Below, in pieces: positions 8,551-17,886 of a stretch of 64,000 nt of DNA. Source of the DNA: Chryseobacterium sp. G0186 (GTDB lineage: Bacteria > Bacteroidota > Bacteroidia > Flavobacteriales > Weeksellaceae); the NCBI RefSeq assembly GCF_003815675.1, contig NZ_CP033918.1, forward strand, positions 372,001-436,000. The letters are read 5' to 3'. Made by a program: the position numbers and the translations under genes. Position 1 is the stretch's first letter. Every line of letters begins with the position of its first letter. The notes beneath the pieces are model-generated. The model did not search any database. It was not told where the DNA came from and saw only the letters and a list, made by a program, of their open reading frames with translations.

Positions 8551-8562
8551 GGACAATTGTCC
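8551..8562. promoter_or_regulatory. Perfect palindrome between HAD and Crp/Fnr genes (candidate operator)
   Basis: GGACAATTGTCC is a perfect 12-bp dyad ten bases before the Crp/Fnr ATG. Its position between divergent genes suggests an autoregulatory site for that regulator. Function is inferred. Confidence 0.5.
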
Positions 8563-8571
8563 CGAATAAAT

Positions 8572-9132
8572 ATGCTACGTACGAATCAATCATTTTTAAG
8601 TTACCTTGAAGAGCTTTATCATAAGCAGAATGAAGAAAATATTGTATTACAGTCTTTTTCCAAGGGAGAAACATTATTGATTCAGGACCAGTCAATTACT
8701 AAAGTTATGCTCATTAAAGAGGGCATCACCAAATGCTATTTTGCGGAAGAGAATGGGAAAGAATATATTGTTGAATTTTTAGGAAACGGAGAAATTATTG
8801 GTGAAGTAGAATTGATTAAAGATGTTCCCTGTTTGTGCAGTGTTGAGGCTTTGACAGAAACGACAGTGTTTACCATTAATCTGGATTATTTCAGAAACCT
8901 GATGAAGACTGATTTTGTTTTAAACAATCTATTACTGAATTCTTTTGCTGAACGAATCATCAATACTTCCAGCAGAGCTTCCTATCAGCAATTGTATACC
9001 ACGGAACATACCTTGGCACAATTGCTTACAATGCAATCGAAGCAGAATATTCAGATTTCAAAGGAAGATACAGCGGCCTATTTGGGAATTACGGTGAGAG
9101 GTCTGAATAGGATTTTAAAGGATTTGAAATAA
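8572..9132 (+). CDS. Crp/Fnr-family transcriptional regulator
   Basis: The ATG at 8572 is preferred over an in-frame TTG at 8557 because the palindrome at 8551-8562 would then overlap the coding region. The 186-residue product has a cNMP-binding-like domain (IKEGITKCYFAEENGKEYIV, about residues 48-68) and a C-terminal winged helix (DTAAYLGITVRGLNRILKDL). It carries the usual GEIIGE turn (FLGNGEIIGEVELI). The effector is unknown. Its nearest neighbours are the divergent HAD hydrolase and the downstream GNAT, which has its own promoter. Confidence 0.88.
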   Translation: MLRTNQSFLSYLEELYHKQNEENIVLQSFSKGETLLIQDQSITKVMLIKEGITKCYFAEENGKEYIVEFLGNGEIIGEVELIKDVPCLCSVEALTETTVFTINLDYFRNLMKTDFVLNNLLLNSFAERIINTSSRASYQQLYTTEHTLAQLLTMQSKQNIQISKEDTAAYLGITVRGLNRILKDLK

Positions 9133-9310
9133 AAATGCCTGCGAAACTTATTCTCTTGGAAATTGTATAGGAGACAAAACCTTTGCCTTATAAAGCATTC
9201 GATCATTCAATTTCATTGTGCCTTTGTGTGTAATTCAATGATTATTTTCATAATCGTATTTAAAATTGTTCTTATTTAGGGGGTATTTTTGTTTTTTAAT
9301 TGATATTTGC

Positions 9311-9331
9311 ATAAAATGTATTGCATTTTAT
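9311..9331. promoter_or_regulatory. Inverted repeat upstream of the GNAT promoter
   Basis: The perfect arms ATAAAATG (9311-9318) and CATTTTAT (9324-9331) lie 21-41 bp upstream of the -7 box at 9353-9360, a position suited to a regulator site. It is AT-rich, so chance is possible. Confidence 0.3.
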
Positions 9332-9352
9332 AGGGGTGTTTTTAAAATTTAT

Positions 9353-9360
9353 TATTTTTG
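9353..9360 (+). promoter_or_regulatory. -7 box for the GNAT gene
   Basis: TATTTTTG matches TAnnTTTG, 11 bp before the ATG. Confidence 0.5.
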
Positions 9361-9371
9361 CATAGAATAAA

Positions 9372-9890
9372 ATGGATGCAATAGCAATGGAAGAATTAAA
9401 GTTCAGAAATGCAAAACCTGCCGACTTACATAAAATTGTAGCGATATACAATTCAACAGTTGCTTCAAGAATGGTGACTGCAGATGTTGAAGAAGTTTCC
9501 GTAGAAAGTAAGCAAAAATGGTTTGAAGAACACAATCCTGAAACAAGGCCACTCTGGGTTGTTGAAGATCATGAAAATCAAATGATAGGATGGGTAAGCT
9601 TTAGCTCGTTCCATGAAAGGGCGGCCTATAGCGGAACGGTGGAAGTGAGCATTTATCTGGATGAAGGTTGTAGAGGAAAAGGGTATGGCAAGACGATTCT
9701 TCAATACTGTATTGACAATGCCGGAAAATTTGGAGTGAACAACCTGGTTGCTCTTATTTTTCTTCATAATGAACCTAGTTTGAAACTATTCAGACACTTT
9801 GGATTTGAAGATTGGGGGAAACTTCCTGATGTAGCTATTCTGGATGGGGTTGAAAGAAGCCTAATAATATTGGGGAAAAGAGTTAAATAA
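9372..9890 (+). CDS. GNAT acetyltransferase, phosphinothricin acetyltransferase-like
   Basis: The 172-residue protein follows the COG1247 (Pat/Bar-like) pattern: LKFRNAKPADLHKIVAIYN at the start, a VVEDHENQMIGWVSFSSFHER strand pair, TVEVSIYLDEGCRGKGYGKTIL with the acetyl-CoA-binding RGKGYG loop (about 98-103), and LIFLHNEPSLKLFRHFGF. Homologues acetylate phosphinothricin, methionine sulfoximine or related amino acids; the substrate here is not known. The first ATG or the one five codons later could be the start. It is closed by the hairpin at 9894-9926. Confidence 0.88.
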   Translation: MDAIAMEELKFRNAKPADLHKIVAIYNSTVASRMVTADVEEVSVESKQKWFEEHNPETRPLWVVEDHENQMIGWVSFSSFHERAAYSGTVEVSIYLDEGCRGKGYGKTILQYCIDNAGKFGVNNLVALIFLHNEPSLKLFRHFGFEDWGKLPDVAILDGVERSLIILGKRVK

Positions 9891-9893
9891 AAT

Positions 9894-9926
9894 AAAAGGG
9901 TTATTTCAAAATGAAATAATCCTTTT
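9894..9926 (+). terminator. Terminator after the GNAT gene
   Basis: The arms AAAAGGGTTATTTC and GAAATAATCCTTTT pair with one wobble, followed by T residues. Confidence 0.85.
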
Positions 9927-10095
9927 TCTATATAGATATTTTTTGATTGATTTACATACTTAGTATATGATGATGAAATCTGCGTAATCTCCGTGATCTG
10001 CGAGCCGAAAAAAATAATTCTTTGAAGACTAAATGATTCATAAATATTCCGATGCTTTTCATATACTTACATTAGTATTTAAAAATATCATTAAA

Positions 10096-10135
10096 TGAAA
10101 AAAAGAGGCTGTTTCTGGATTGAAACAGCCTCTTT
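10096..10135 (-). terminator. Terminator of the MATE pump gene
   Basis: The perfect 14-bp arms AAAGAGGCTGTTTC and GAAACAGCCTCTTT are followed, on the minus strand, by a T run (plus-strand A run at 10097-10104). Confidence 0.93.
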
Positions 10136-10140
10136 AATTA

Positions 10141-11502
10141 TTATATATTCTGCTTAATTCTCTTTGCAGACATATTCAGGAATCGTTTGACAAGGAAAAC
10201 AGCAGATACCGTTAATCCAAGTCCAAGGGCGATCCACATTCCAAAGGCTCCCATTTCCAAGGTAACACAGAAGAAATATCCTAGAGGAATTGTAATAACC
10301 CAGTAGGCGATAAAGGTGTAGATGGATGGGATCTTAACATCCTGTAACCCTCTCAACATTCCTAAAGCTGTTACCTGAATTCCGTCAGAAAGCTGGAATA
10401 ATGCTGCAATAATCATTAGTTTTGAAGCCAGGGCAATAACTTCCACCTCTTCTTTTTTCGTGAAGAAAGTGGGTAATATATTTCTTCCCAGAATGAATAC
10501 CAATCCGCAAATACACATAAAGATAAAAGCAATCTTTAGATTATTGATCCCTACTTTTCTGAGTTCAACAAAATTTTGCTCACCCAATTTTCTTCCGATC
10601 ATAACAGTAGAAGCTACACTGAAGCCAACGCAAAGGTTGAATGTAAATGAAGCCATACTCAATGCAATCTGGTGGGAAGCAATATCATGAGCAGAGATTA
10701 ATCCACAGATGAATGCTGCTCCGGCAAAAGCCGTCACCTCAAAGAACATCTGTAAAGCAGTAGGTAATCCCAGTTTTACCATTTTATCAAACATAGCCTT
10801 AGAGAAGTCCTTAACTTTCAAAGAGAAGTCCTTGATATAACGTCTTGTTCTTTCTTCCTTAATCAATACAAAATATAGGAAAACAACCATGAAGATTCTG
10901 GAGATCAAGGTGGCAAGGGCAGATCCTTTTACGCCCATCGGAGGTATCCCCCAAAGTCCTTTGATAAATACATAATTTAAGGCAATATTGATAATGTTGG
11001 CAATGATGGTAGCCTTGGTTACCCCAATGGTGTAGGATAACCCCTCAGAAACCTCGCGGAGCGTCTGAAAGGCCATAATTGGAATCATACTGACCACCAT
11101 AATACTTAAAAACCCTACCGTATCAGGAATGATCTTCGCCGGCTGTCCGGAATGATAGAGTAGAGGCATAACTGCAAATAAGATTACCATGAGGATGACT
11201 CCCACAGCCATATTGATTACAAAACCGTGACTAAACACAGAATTGATCGTATCATGATCCTCTCTTGAATGAGCTTCCGAAACCAATGGAGGGATGGCAA
11301 ATGAAAATCCAAGTGCCAATACAAATATAGAGAAGAATACTGCATTTCCTAATGAAACAGAAGCCAGTGCATCGGCTCCCAAAAGTTTTCCGACAATAAT
11401 ATTGTCAAATAAATTTACTGAAACTTGCCCTACCTGGGTCAACATCACAGGCAGAGCCAAAGTCAGGCATTCCTTTGTGTAGTTTTTGTTTAAAAAGTTC
11501 AT
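10141..11502 (-). CDS. MATE-family multidrug/Na+ efflux transporter
   Basis: The 453-residue protein has about twelve transmembrane helices in two MatE halves. The N-terminal signature LALPVMLTQVGQVSVNLFDN (about residues 16-35) and the equivalent of the second half (LGLPTALQMFFEVTAFAGA) mark it as a NorM/DinF-type exporter. MATE pumps export cationic drugs in exchange for Na+ or H+ across the inner membrane. It is a single-gene unit with strong hairpins on both sides (10096-10135 and 11548-11579). Confidence 0.93.
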   Translation of the reverse strand: MNFLNKNYTKECLTLALPVMLTQVGQVSVNLFDNIIVGKLLGADALASVSLGNAVFFSIFVLALGFSFAIPPLVSEAHSREDHDTINSVFSHGFVINMAVGVILMVILFAVMPLLYHSGQPAKIIPDTVGFLSIMVVSMIPIMAFQTLREVSEGLSYTIGVTKATIIANIINIALNYVFIKGLWGIPPMGVKGSALATLISRIFMVVFLYFVLIKEERTRRYIKDFSLKVKDFSKAMFDKMVKLGLPTALQMFFEVTAFAGAAFICGLISAHDIASHQIALSMASFTFNLCVGFSVASTVMIGRKLGEQNFVELRKVGINNLKIAFIFMCICGLVFILGRNILPTFFTKKEEVEVIALASKLMIIAALFQLSDGIQVTALGMLRGLQDVKIPSIYTFIAYWVITIPLGYFFCVTLEMGAFGMWIALGLGLTVSAVFLVKRFLNMSAKRIKQNI

Positions 11503-11547
11503 AATATTTTAAGATTCATATAGTTTATAATTCAAATAGTCCAAAAA

Positions 11548-11579
11548 AAAAATTTGCAGTAGTGATACTGCAAATTTTT
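11548..11579 (-). terminator. Terminator of the NtrC-type regulator
   Basis: The perfect arms AAAAATTTGCAGTA and TACTGCAAATTTTT surround GTGA, with an A run that becomes T on the minus strand. Confidence 0.9.
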
Positions 11580-11603
11580 ATAATATAGTAAATAATAGCG
11601 TTA

Positions 11604-12788
11604 TTATTTCCTTACAAAACTTGCAACGTCATCCACAGAAACAGTATTTCCACCAAGAATAATTAATCTTTCGACAACATTTCTTAATTCCCTGATATTC
11701 CCAGTCCATGAAAGTGCTTTTAAGGCATCAATAGCCTTATCATCAAACTTTTTCGTAGCGGTACCATGCTCATCGGCAATCATACCAGAGAAATGCTCAA
11801 CCAATAACTTGATATCTTCTTTCCTGTCATCCAATGGCGGAACATAAATTTCAATTACAGAAAGCCTGTGGTAAAGATCTTCTCTGAATTTCCCTTCCTC
11901 AATCTCTTTCTGCATGTTTTTGTTTGTTGCCGCAATTACTCTCACGTCAACCTTTATTTCCTTATCACTTCCTACAGGAGAAACCTTGCTTTCCTGAAGC
12001 GCTCTCAATACCTTAGCCTGAGCAATAAGGCTCATGTCTCCAATTTCATCAAGGAAGATTGTTCCTCCGTTTGCCTGTTCAAATTTTCCTTGTTTATCCT
12101 TAATAGCTCCTGTAAAAGATCCTTTTACGTGTCCGAAAAGTTCAGATTCAATAAGTTCAGATGGGATGGCAGCACAGTTTACCTCTACCATAGGGCCTCT
12201 TGCACGTTCACTTTGGTTGTGGATAGCGTGAGCTACCAGTTCCTTTCCGGCTCCATTGGGCCCTGTAATCAGAACTCTTGCATCAGACGCAGCAACCTTT
12301 TCGATCATATCCTGAATCTTCTGAAGAGCAGGAGAAGTTCCAATCATTTGGTACTTCTTGTTTACTTTTCTTTTTAAGGTCTTATTTTCGGTCTGAAGAT
12401 TTTTGTTTTCTTTCTTCAATGTTTCCTTAACCAAGGCGTTCTTCACACTGGTGATCAGTCTGTTGATGTCAATGGGCTTGGAAATAAAGTCATATGCACC
12501 CTCTTTCAAGCAGGAAACGGCAGAATCGATGTCTGCGTGACCTGAGATCATGATAAAAGTAGTTTCTGGCTTTAATACAAGACTTTGTTTTAAAAGCTCA
12601 GTTCCTGAAAGTTTAGGCATCTTGATGTCAGAAATCACCAACGCGAAATCTTCTTTTTCTACCTGTTTGTAACCTTCAAGGCCGTCTTCGGCGATAACAA
12701 ATTCATAATCTGTAAGTTCATCAGCCAGAATACTGTGAAGTACTCCTGAGATTGCTTTTTCGTCTTCTACTATAAGGATTTTTTGCAT
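11604..12788 (-). CDS. NtrC-family response regulator (receiver + sigma-54 AAA+) without a Fis DNA-binding domain
   Basis: The 394-residue protein has a receiver domain (residues 1-120; phospho-acceptor in ALVISDIKMP, SGHAD and FISKP motifs) and a sigma-54-interacting AAA+ domain. The Walker A is GPNGAGKE, the loop that contacts sigma-54 reads GSFTGA instead of GAFTGA, Walker B is GGTIFLDEIGD, and the lid has WTGNIRELRNVVERL. It stops at FVRK about 20 residues later, where NtrC proteins carry a further 50-60 residue Fis-type helix-turn-helix. It probably activates RpoN promoters without binding an enhancer. No partner histidine kinase lies next to it. A -7 box lies five bases upstream of the ATG. 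Confidence 0.93.
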   Translation of the reverse strand: MQKILIVEDEKAISGVLHSILADELTDYEFVIAEDGLEGYKQVEKEDFALVISDIKMPKLSGTELLKQSLVLKPETTFIMISGHADIDSAVSCLKEGAYDFISKPIDINRLITSVKNALVKETLKKENKNLQTENKTLKRKVNKKYQMIGTSPALQKIQDMIEKVAASDARVLITGPNGAGKELVAHAIHNQSERARGPMVEVNCAAIPSELIESELFGHVKGSFTGAIKDKQGKFEQANGGTIFLDEIGDMSLIAQAKVLRALQESKVSPVGSDKEIKVDVRVIAATNKNMQKEIEEGKFREDLYHRLSVIEIYVPPLDDRKEDIKLLVEHFSGMIADEHGTATKKFDDKAIDALKALSWTGNIRELRNVVERLIILGGNTVSVDDVASFVRK

Positions 12789-12793
12789 AGGTG

Positions 12794-12801
12794 CAAATTT
12801 A
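12794..12801 (-). promoter_or_regulatory. -7 box immediately before the NtrC-type gene
   Basis: TAAATTTG on the minus strand ends five bases before the ATG at 12786-12788, so the transcript would be leaderless or nearly so. Confidence 0.5.
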
Positions 12802-12844
12802 AATTTTTTGTTTCAATTATTAGCAAAAACCATACCTAAAAATT

Positions 12845-13504
12845 CTAGTTTGAATAGTCTCTTCTTCCAAAAATTGCAGATCCAACCCTTACAGAGTTTG
12901 CTCCACATTCAATAGCAACAGGAAAATCATCACTCATTCCCATTGATAAGGTTTTTAATGGTTTAAGTTGATTTAATTCATCAAAAAGGCTTTTTAAGGT
13001 TGAAAATTCTTTTCTGATTTGTTGCTCATCATCCGTAAAAGTAGCCATTCCCATTAATCCTGTTATTTCAATAGTAGGGAAATTTCCATCAATATACTGT
13101 TGGAAAATAGCTTTAGCTTCTGAAATTTCAAGTCCGAACTTACTTTCTTCATCTGCAATTTTTACCTGAAGCAACACTTTAATGATTCTTTCATTTTTCC
13201 CAGCCTCCTTATTGATTTCAGCTAATAATTTTTGAGAATCAACACTTTGTATGGTATCTATAAACGGAGCAATATACTTCACTTTATTGGTCTGCAAATG
13301 CCCGATCAAATGCCATTGGATATCTTTGGGCAGGAGAGGTTGTTTTTCCATCAGTTCCTGAACCTTGTTTTCTCCAAAAACTCTTTGATCAAGATCATAG
13401 ACTTCCTGTATGGCAGAAACCGGATGCGTTTTTGAAACGGCAACCAGTTGTATGTCTGACGTAAGCTGATCTTTTATAGCTTGATAATTTTCCTTAATAC
13501 TCAT
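12845..13504 (-). CDS. YggS/PLPBP-family pyridoxal-phosphate homeostasis protein
   Basis: The 219-residue protein is a short alanine-racemase-like TIM barrel. The PLP lysine lies in LVAVSKTHP (about residue 25), and the family motifs FGENKVQEL, WHLIGHLQTNKVKYI and MGMSDDFPVAIECGANSVRVGSAIFGRR are all present. These proteins bind PLP without known catalysis and maintain B6 and amino-acid balance in the cytoplasm. Length is normal. The bases GAAATTTG just before the ATG resemble a -7 box, implying a very short leader. Confidence 0.95.
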   Translation of the reverse strand: MSIKENYQAIKDQLTSDIQLVAVSKTHPVSAIQEVYDLDQRVFGENKVQELMEKQPLLPKDIQWHLIGHLQTNKVKYIAPFIDTIQSVDSQKLLAEINKEAGKNERIIKVLLQVKIADEESKFGLEISEAKAIFQQYIDGNFPTIEITGLMGMATFTDDEQQIRKEFSTLKSLFDELNQLKPLKTLSMGMSDDFPVAIECGANSVRVGSAIFGRRDYSN

Positions 13505-13579
13505 AGATGCAAATTTCCGAAATTTAGCTGAGAGTTCCCAGTTAAGAATGCATTTTACCCTACACTTTTTATAAAATGA

Positions 13580-14440
13580 TTAATTTAGAACCTCATTGAT
13601 CTTCGGATACTGAGAAATCTTTCTGAAAACGAACTTGTTGCTTTTTTGTAATTTTTCAATAAACAGATCCAGTTCATTAATAGAGTCTGTGTCTCTAAGG
13701 TATTGGTCATGAGTTAAGAAAACAAGATGTCTTGATGTTTTTTCAAGATCATTAAAGAAGATACTGTCTACTTTTTTAAGCATGGCTTCATGGCTTCCTT
13801 TCAGAGTCATTTTTTGGCTAGGTCTCCATTCAAGATCCCAACCGATTACTTTATAGCCTGCTTTTTTAAGCCCATCTGCAGCGGCAGTAGAACCTTTTAT
13901 ATCTGTCACATTAATATTGTTAAGCCTCCAGATATTTCTGCCTGGGGTTCTAGCTATTTTATCATGAAGTTTCAGACTGTCTTTAGCGATATCAAAATCA
14001 TGTACAACAGCCTCTGCATTTTTATAAAAATCAGTATATTTATTATGAGCGTGGGTAAAACTGTGGTTAGCCAATTCAATCAGTGGATTTTGCTTTAAAA
14101 GCTCAAGGTCATTTTTTTGTCTTGTACTTCCGTATGCATGTTTTCCAACTAAAAAAGCAGTGGCACAGACATTTCTTTTGTCAAGGATTTTTAAAAGATT
14201 TTCCGTTCCCTGATTGGGGCCATCGTCAAAGGTAAGATAGATCACTCTTTTATCCGGATCTACGCTTTCATCAGTCGCCTCAGGGACCGTTTCTGCGGCA
14301 GGATGTTCTTGTGAATTGACGGGGTCATTCACATCATTTTTAAAATTACAGCTATTCATTAAAGCTGAAGTTGCACTCACCAATGCAAACATCCCGAGAA
14401 AAGTCATGTTTCGTGACTTTCCCGCAAAAAATTTTCTCAT
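13580..14440 (-). CDS. Polysaccharide deacetylase (NodB domain) lipoprotein
   Basis: The 286-residue product begins with a signal sequence ending ALMNSC, a probable lipobox, followed by an acidic spacer and a carbohydrate esterase 4 (NodB) domain from about residue 66. The catalytic motif TFDDGPN and the metal-binding ANHSFTHAH motif are present, with later motifs (RTPGRN, GWDLEWRP, LTHDQ). It probably deacetylates an acetylated glycan in the periplasm or cell envelope. The RTPGRN variant replaces the usual RxPxG. The gene is monocistronic; 493 bp without other genes follow upstream. Confidence 0.88.
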   Translation of the reverse strand: MRKFFAGKSRNMTFLGMFALVSATSALMNSCNFKNDVNDPVNSQEHPAAETVPEATDESVDPDKRVIYLTFDDGPNQGTENLLKILDKRNVCATAFLVGKHAYGSTRQKNDLELLKQNPLIELANHSFTHAHNKYTDFYKNAEAVVHDFDIAKDSLKLHDKIARTPGRNIWRLNNINVTDIKGSTAAADGLKKAGYKVIGWDLEWRPSQKMTLKGSHEAMLKKVDSIFFNDLEKTSRHLVFLTHDQYLRDTDSINELDLFIEKLQKSNKFVFRKISQYPKINEVLN

Positions 14441-14872
14441 AAAGGTAATGGAATTTAAATTGTTAAAAATCGTTAAAAATAACGCATAAATGTTAACAAA
14501 TTATATGCCATTTCAGTCCTTGTTTTTTCTTTTTAAGTTTATTTTAAGAACTTTATTATAAAGGTGATTTTTGTTAATCCTCTGATTGTTAAGTAATCGT
14601 TTTGTTTTCTTTAAATCTTAACATTTATAAATGCAAAAACGATAGCTTTTCTCTATTTATGTTGGGTTTTCAAAATTCTTCATGGCTTGGAGAATTAATT
14701 TAAATTAATAAATTTTAATATTTGATCATTTCCCTTTTGGCCAGGAGAATACTTTTCTCAGAAAACCTCTGACAGAAAAAAATAGTAGATCTCATGGGTA
14801 AGGATTGCTGTATTGGTATTAAATATGTAGAAATTTTAATTGAATAATAATTTTTTTAAATGCAGTTTATAT
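14441..14872. other. Long AT-rich intergenic region
   Basis: No convincing ORF or RNA gene is seen. Close to the deacetylase start there are tandem GTTAAAAAT repeats (14462-14470 and 14472-14480), spaced by ten bases, which could be regulatory or chance in AT-rich DNA. No clear -7 box is seen for the deacetylase. Confidence 0.4.
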
Positions 14873-14875
14873 AAA

Positions 14876-14913
14876 AAAGAACCCTTTTCATTACTTGATA
14901 AAAAGGGTTCTTT
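14876..14913 (-). terminator. Terminator of the copper ATPase gene
   Basis: The perfect arms AAAGAACCCTTTT and AAAAGGGTTCTTT are separated by 12 bases, with an A run that becomes T on the minus strand. Confidence 0.88.
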
Positions 14914-14933
14914 ATGATCAATAGTCTCAAATA

Positions 14934-17792
14934 CTATTTTATATCCAGATTCACTGAGTTGAGTCGCAGTGAATTCAAAATCACGGATAACGAACTGACA
15001 CTCATGGCGGCGGCGGCAATCATCGGGGATAGCAGGATTCCGAAGAATGGATACAACAGTCCTGCTGCAACCGGAATTCCCAATACATTATAAATAAATG
15101 CAAAGAATAGGTTTTCCTTGATGTTTTTAAGGAGTTTTTCGCTTAAAAGTTTTGCTTTTGCCACTCCCAGAATATCTCCTTTTAATAGGGTTATTTCAGC
15201 GCTTTCAATAGCAACATCGGTGCCTGTTCCCATTGCAATTCCTATATCTGATTGCGCAAGAGCAGGGGAGTCATTGATTCCGTCACCGGTCATCGCTACC
15301 ACTTTACCTTGTTGCTGTAGTTTTTTTACTTCATTCAGTTTGTCTTCAGGAAGACAGTTGGCTTTAAAGTGTTTAATTCCAAGTTCAGTAGCAACAGCCT
15401 TTGCTGTGTGCTCATTATCTCCGGTCATCATAATGATATCAACCCCTTCATTCATTAACCGTTCCACAGCCTTTTTGGAGCTTGCTTTAATTTTATCTGT
15501 AAAACTGATAAATCCTAAAACCTGCTGGTCTTTTGCGATATAGGAAATAGTATGTGCCTTCGACTGTACTTCGGTGGCTTTTTGCTTTAAAGCATCAGGG
15601 ATCTGAATCTGGTGAGAAACCAAAAGGTTTTCATTTCCAAGATATGCTGTTTTACCATTGATGTTTCCTTTTATTCCTTTCCCGGAAACGTTTTCAAACT
15701 GATCTACTTTTTCTGCGGACAAGCTTTCCTCCTTTGCTTTTTTTATTACAGCACTTGAAAGCGGATGCTCAGAGTTTTGATTCAGAGAGTAGGCAATCTT
15801 TAAAATTTGATTTTTATCTTCATTGCTTACGGTTTCAATATGTTCTACAGATGGTTTTCCTTCTGTTAAAGTTCCTGTTTTATCAGTAATCAGAACATTT
15901 ACTTTGTTCATCTGCTCAAGAGCTTCTGCATTTTTGATCAGAATCCCATTTTTGGCTCCTTTCCCGATTCCCACCATTAAGGACATTGGAGTGGCTAGTC
16001 CAAGGGCACATGGACAGGCTACAATTAAGACAGCAACGGCGTTTACAAATGCAAATAAGCTTCTTTTTCCCTCTGGCCCGAAAAACTGCCATGAAACAAA
16101 CGTTAATGCTGCGATAAGGATCACTACCGGGACAAATACCTTTGAAACCTTATCGGTAAGCTTCTGGATTGGGGCTCTGCTTCGGCTGGCTTCATTAACC
16201 ATTTTGATGATTTGTGAAAGCAGTGTTTCATCACCCACTTTCTCAGCCTTCATGATGAATACCTGATTTCCATTAATGGTTCCTGAAGAAACCTTGTCGT
16301 CAACATTTTTTTCAACAGGAATAGGCTCTCCAGTGATCATACTTTCATCCACTACAGAACTTCCTTCTGTAATTTTTCCGTCAACAGGAATTTTTTCACC
16401 TGGCTTTACCTTTAACAGATTTCCGATTTTTACCTGAGAAAGCAGAACTCTTTTTTCCTCTCCATTTATGATAAGGTTAGCTTCATCCGGTGATAGCTTC
16501 ATCAATTCTTTGATCGCATTTCCTGTTTTTTTATGCGCTACAGCTTCCATCAGCTGTCCTAGAATAACAAGTGTCAGAATTACACAGACTGCTTCAAAGT
16601 ATAATGGAATCTCATGATTGTGTCCACGGATTTCATGGGGAATAATATCCGGGAAAGCCAAGGCTGCAATGCTGAAAATAAATGCTGCTGCTACTCCCAA
16701 TGCAATAAGACTGAACATGTTCAGGTTCCATGTCTTAAATGATACCCAACCTCTCTTCAATAGGAACCAGCCTGAATAAAACATAACAGGAAGTGTTAAA
16801 GCAAGTTCAATATATCCTTGAATCTGATGGGAAAAAGGAAAATTGATAAACATTCCACCCATTGATAGAATAAAAACAGGAATAGTAAAGGCTAATGAGG
16901 TGATGAATTTTCTTTTTAAAATAGTATAGGTTTCATCTTCTTCATCCTCTCCGCTGTCGGGCATTCTTACGAGATCCATTCCGCAGATCGGGCAGTCTCC
17001 CGGTTCATCGCTGATAACCTCAGGATGCATAGGGCAGGTGTATTTTGCAGTTTTCTTTTCAGGGTATTTTACAAGATCCATCCCACAGACCGGGCATCCT
17101 ACATTGGAATCGTAGGTTTTGTCTCCCTCACAATACATGGGGCAGTAATACTTTCCTGCCATTTCGTCTGTAACTTTAGGGGCTTCATGATGATGATGGC
17201 TGTGACTATGATTGTGCGAATGGGAGTGATGATGATGTGCACCTGCATTCTTGGCAAGATCATCGGTGATTTCCTCTAAATGCATATGACATACCGGACA
17301 GTCTCCCTTTTCATCATACACTTTATCTCCTTCGCAGAACATTGGACAGTAGTGCTTTCCAATGCTGTCTTTGAAGTTTTCCGGAAGATTTGTTGATGAA
17401 TAAGCAGGCTTGTGATTAGGGTCCTTGGCCAGTTTTTCCTCAATCGGGACTAGATACATATTACAAACAGGGCAGCTTTCACCTTGCTTGAAGTACACTT
17501 TTTCACCCTCGCATTCCATGGGGCAATAATATACTGAAGATGGAGATACGCGATCCTGAGGCTTTACAAATGTATTGTCAGGATTGCCAGGATCTTCGAG
17601 TCTGTATTTTCCTATCTCTGCTAATGCATCATTTAAAACAGAAAGTTCAACTTTATGTTCAGAGGTAATCGTTGCGGTGTTGTTTTCCAGATTTACATCA
17701 GCTTTAACTCCGTCCACACTGTTCAGTTGATTAGATATTTTTTTCTGGCAACCGGAACAGGTCATTCCGAGTATTTTATACTGTTGTTCCAT
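14934..17792 (-). CDS. copA: Copper-translocating P1B-type ATPase with one HMA and four HMBD metal-binding repeats
   Basis: The ATG at 17790-17792 puts the HMA motif MTCSGC at residues 10-15; an earlier in-frame start adds only ten residues. The 952-residue protein then has four short YxCPM...CPxC...M repeats (HMBD, about residues 88-117, 147-175, 215-244, 251-277) with a 17-residue His-rich insert (about 186-202) between the second and third. The ATPase core has CPC at 593-595, phosphorylated Asp637 in DKTGT, and the hinge [15 protein letters not shown] plus these repeats indicate Cu+ (possibly Ag+) export from the cytoplasm. The HMA-AraC regulator lies 252 bp upstream on the same strand. 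Confidence 0.94.
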   Translation of the reverse strand: MEQQYKILGMTCSGCQKKISNQLNSVDGVKADVNLENNTATITSEHKVELSVLNDALAEIGKYRLEDPGNPDNTFVKPQDRVSPSSVYYCPMECEGEKVYFKQGESCPVCNMYLVPIEEKLAKDPNHKPAYSSTNLPENFKDSIGKHYCPMFCEGDKVYDEKGDCPVCHMHLEEITDDLAKNAGAHHHHSHSHNHSHSHHHHEAPKVTDEMAGKYYCPMYCEGDKTYDSNVGCPVCGMDLVKYPEKKTAKYTCPMHPEVISDEPGDCPICGMDLVRMPDSGEDEEDETYTILKRKFITSLAFTIPVFILSMGGMFINFPFSHQIQGYIELALTLPVMFYSGWFLLKRGWVSFKTWNLNMFSLIALGVAAAFIFSIAALAFPDIIPHEIRGHNHEIPLYFEAVCVILTLVILGQLMEAVAHKKTGNAIKELMKLSPDEANLIINGEEKRVLLSQVKIGNLLKVKPGEKIPVDGKITEGSSVVDESMITGEPIPVEKNVDDKVSSGTINGNQVFIMKAEKVGDETLLSQIIKMVNEASRSRAPIQKLTDKVSKVFVPVVILIAALTFVSWQFFGPEGKRSLFAFVNAVAVLIVACPCALGLATPMSLMVGIGKGAKNGILIKNAEALEQMNKVNVLITDKTGTLTEGKPSVEHIETVSNEDKNQILKIAYSLNQNSEHPLSSAVIKKAKEESLSAEKVDQFENVSGKGIKGNINGKTAYLGNENLLVSHQIQIPDALKQKATEVQSKAHTISYIAKDQQVLGFISFTDKIKASSKKAVERLMNEGVDIIMMTGDNEHTAKAVATELGIKHFKANCLPEDKLNEVKKLQQQGKVVAMTGDGINDSPALAQSDIGIAMGTGTDVAIESAEITLLKGDILGVAKAKLLSEKLLKNIKENLFFAFIYNVLGIPVAAGLLYPFFGILLSPMIAAAAMSVSSLSVILNSLRLNSVNLDIK

Positions 17793-17886
17793 GATTCTTA
17801 AATTTATATTACAAATTTCCAAAATGGAAAGCTAAGGCTGTTATAAATTTAAGGATAATAGTTATAGAATTTAGATTTGAAGGAGT

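Noticed and set aside
8557..8571. TTG start for the Crp/Fnr gene at 8557
   Set aside because: It would place the start inside the palindrome; the ATG at 8572 begins the recognisable protein.
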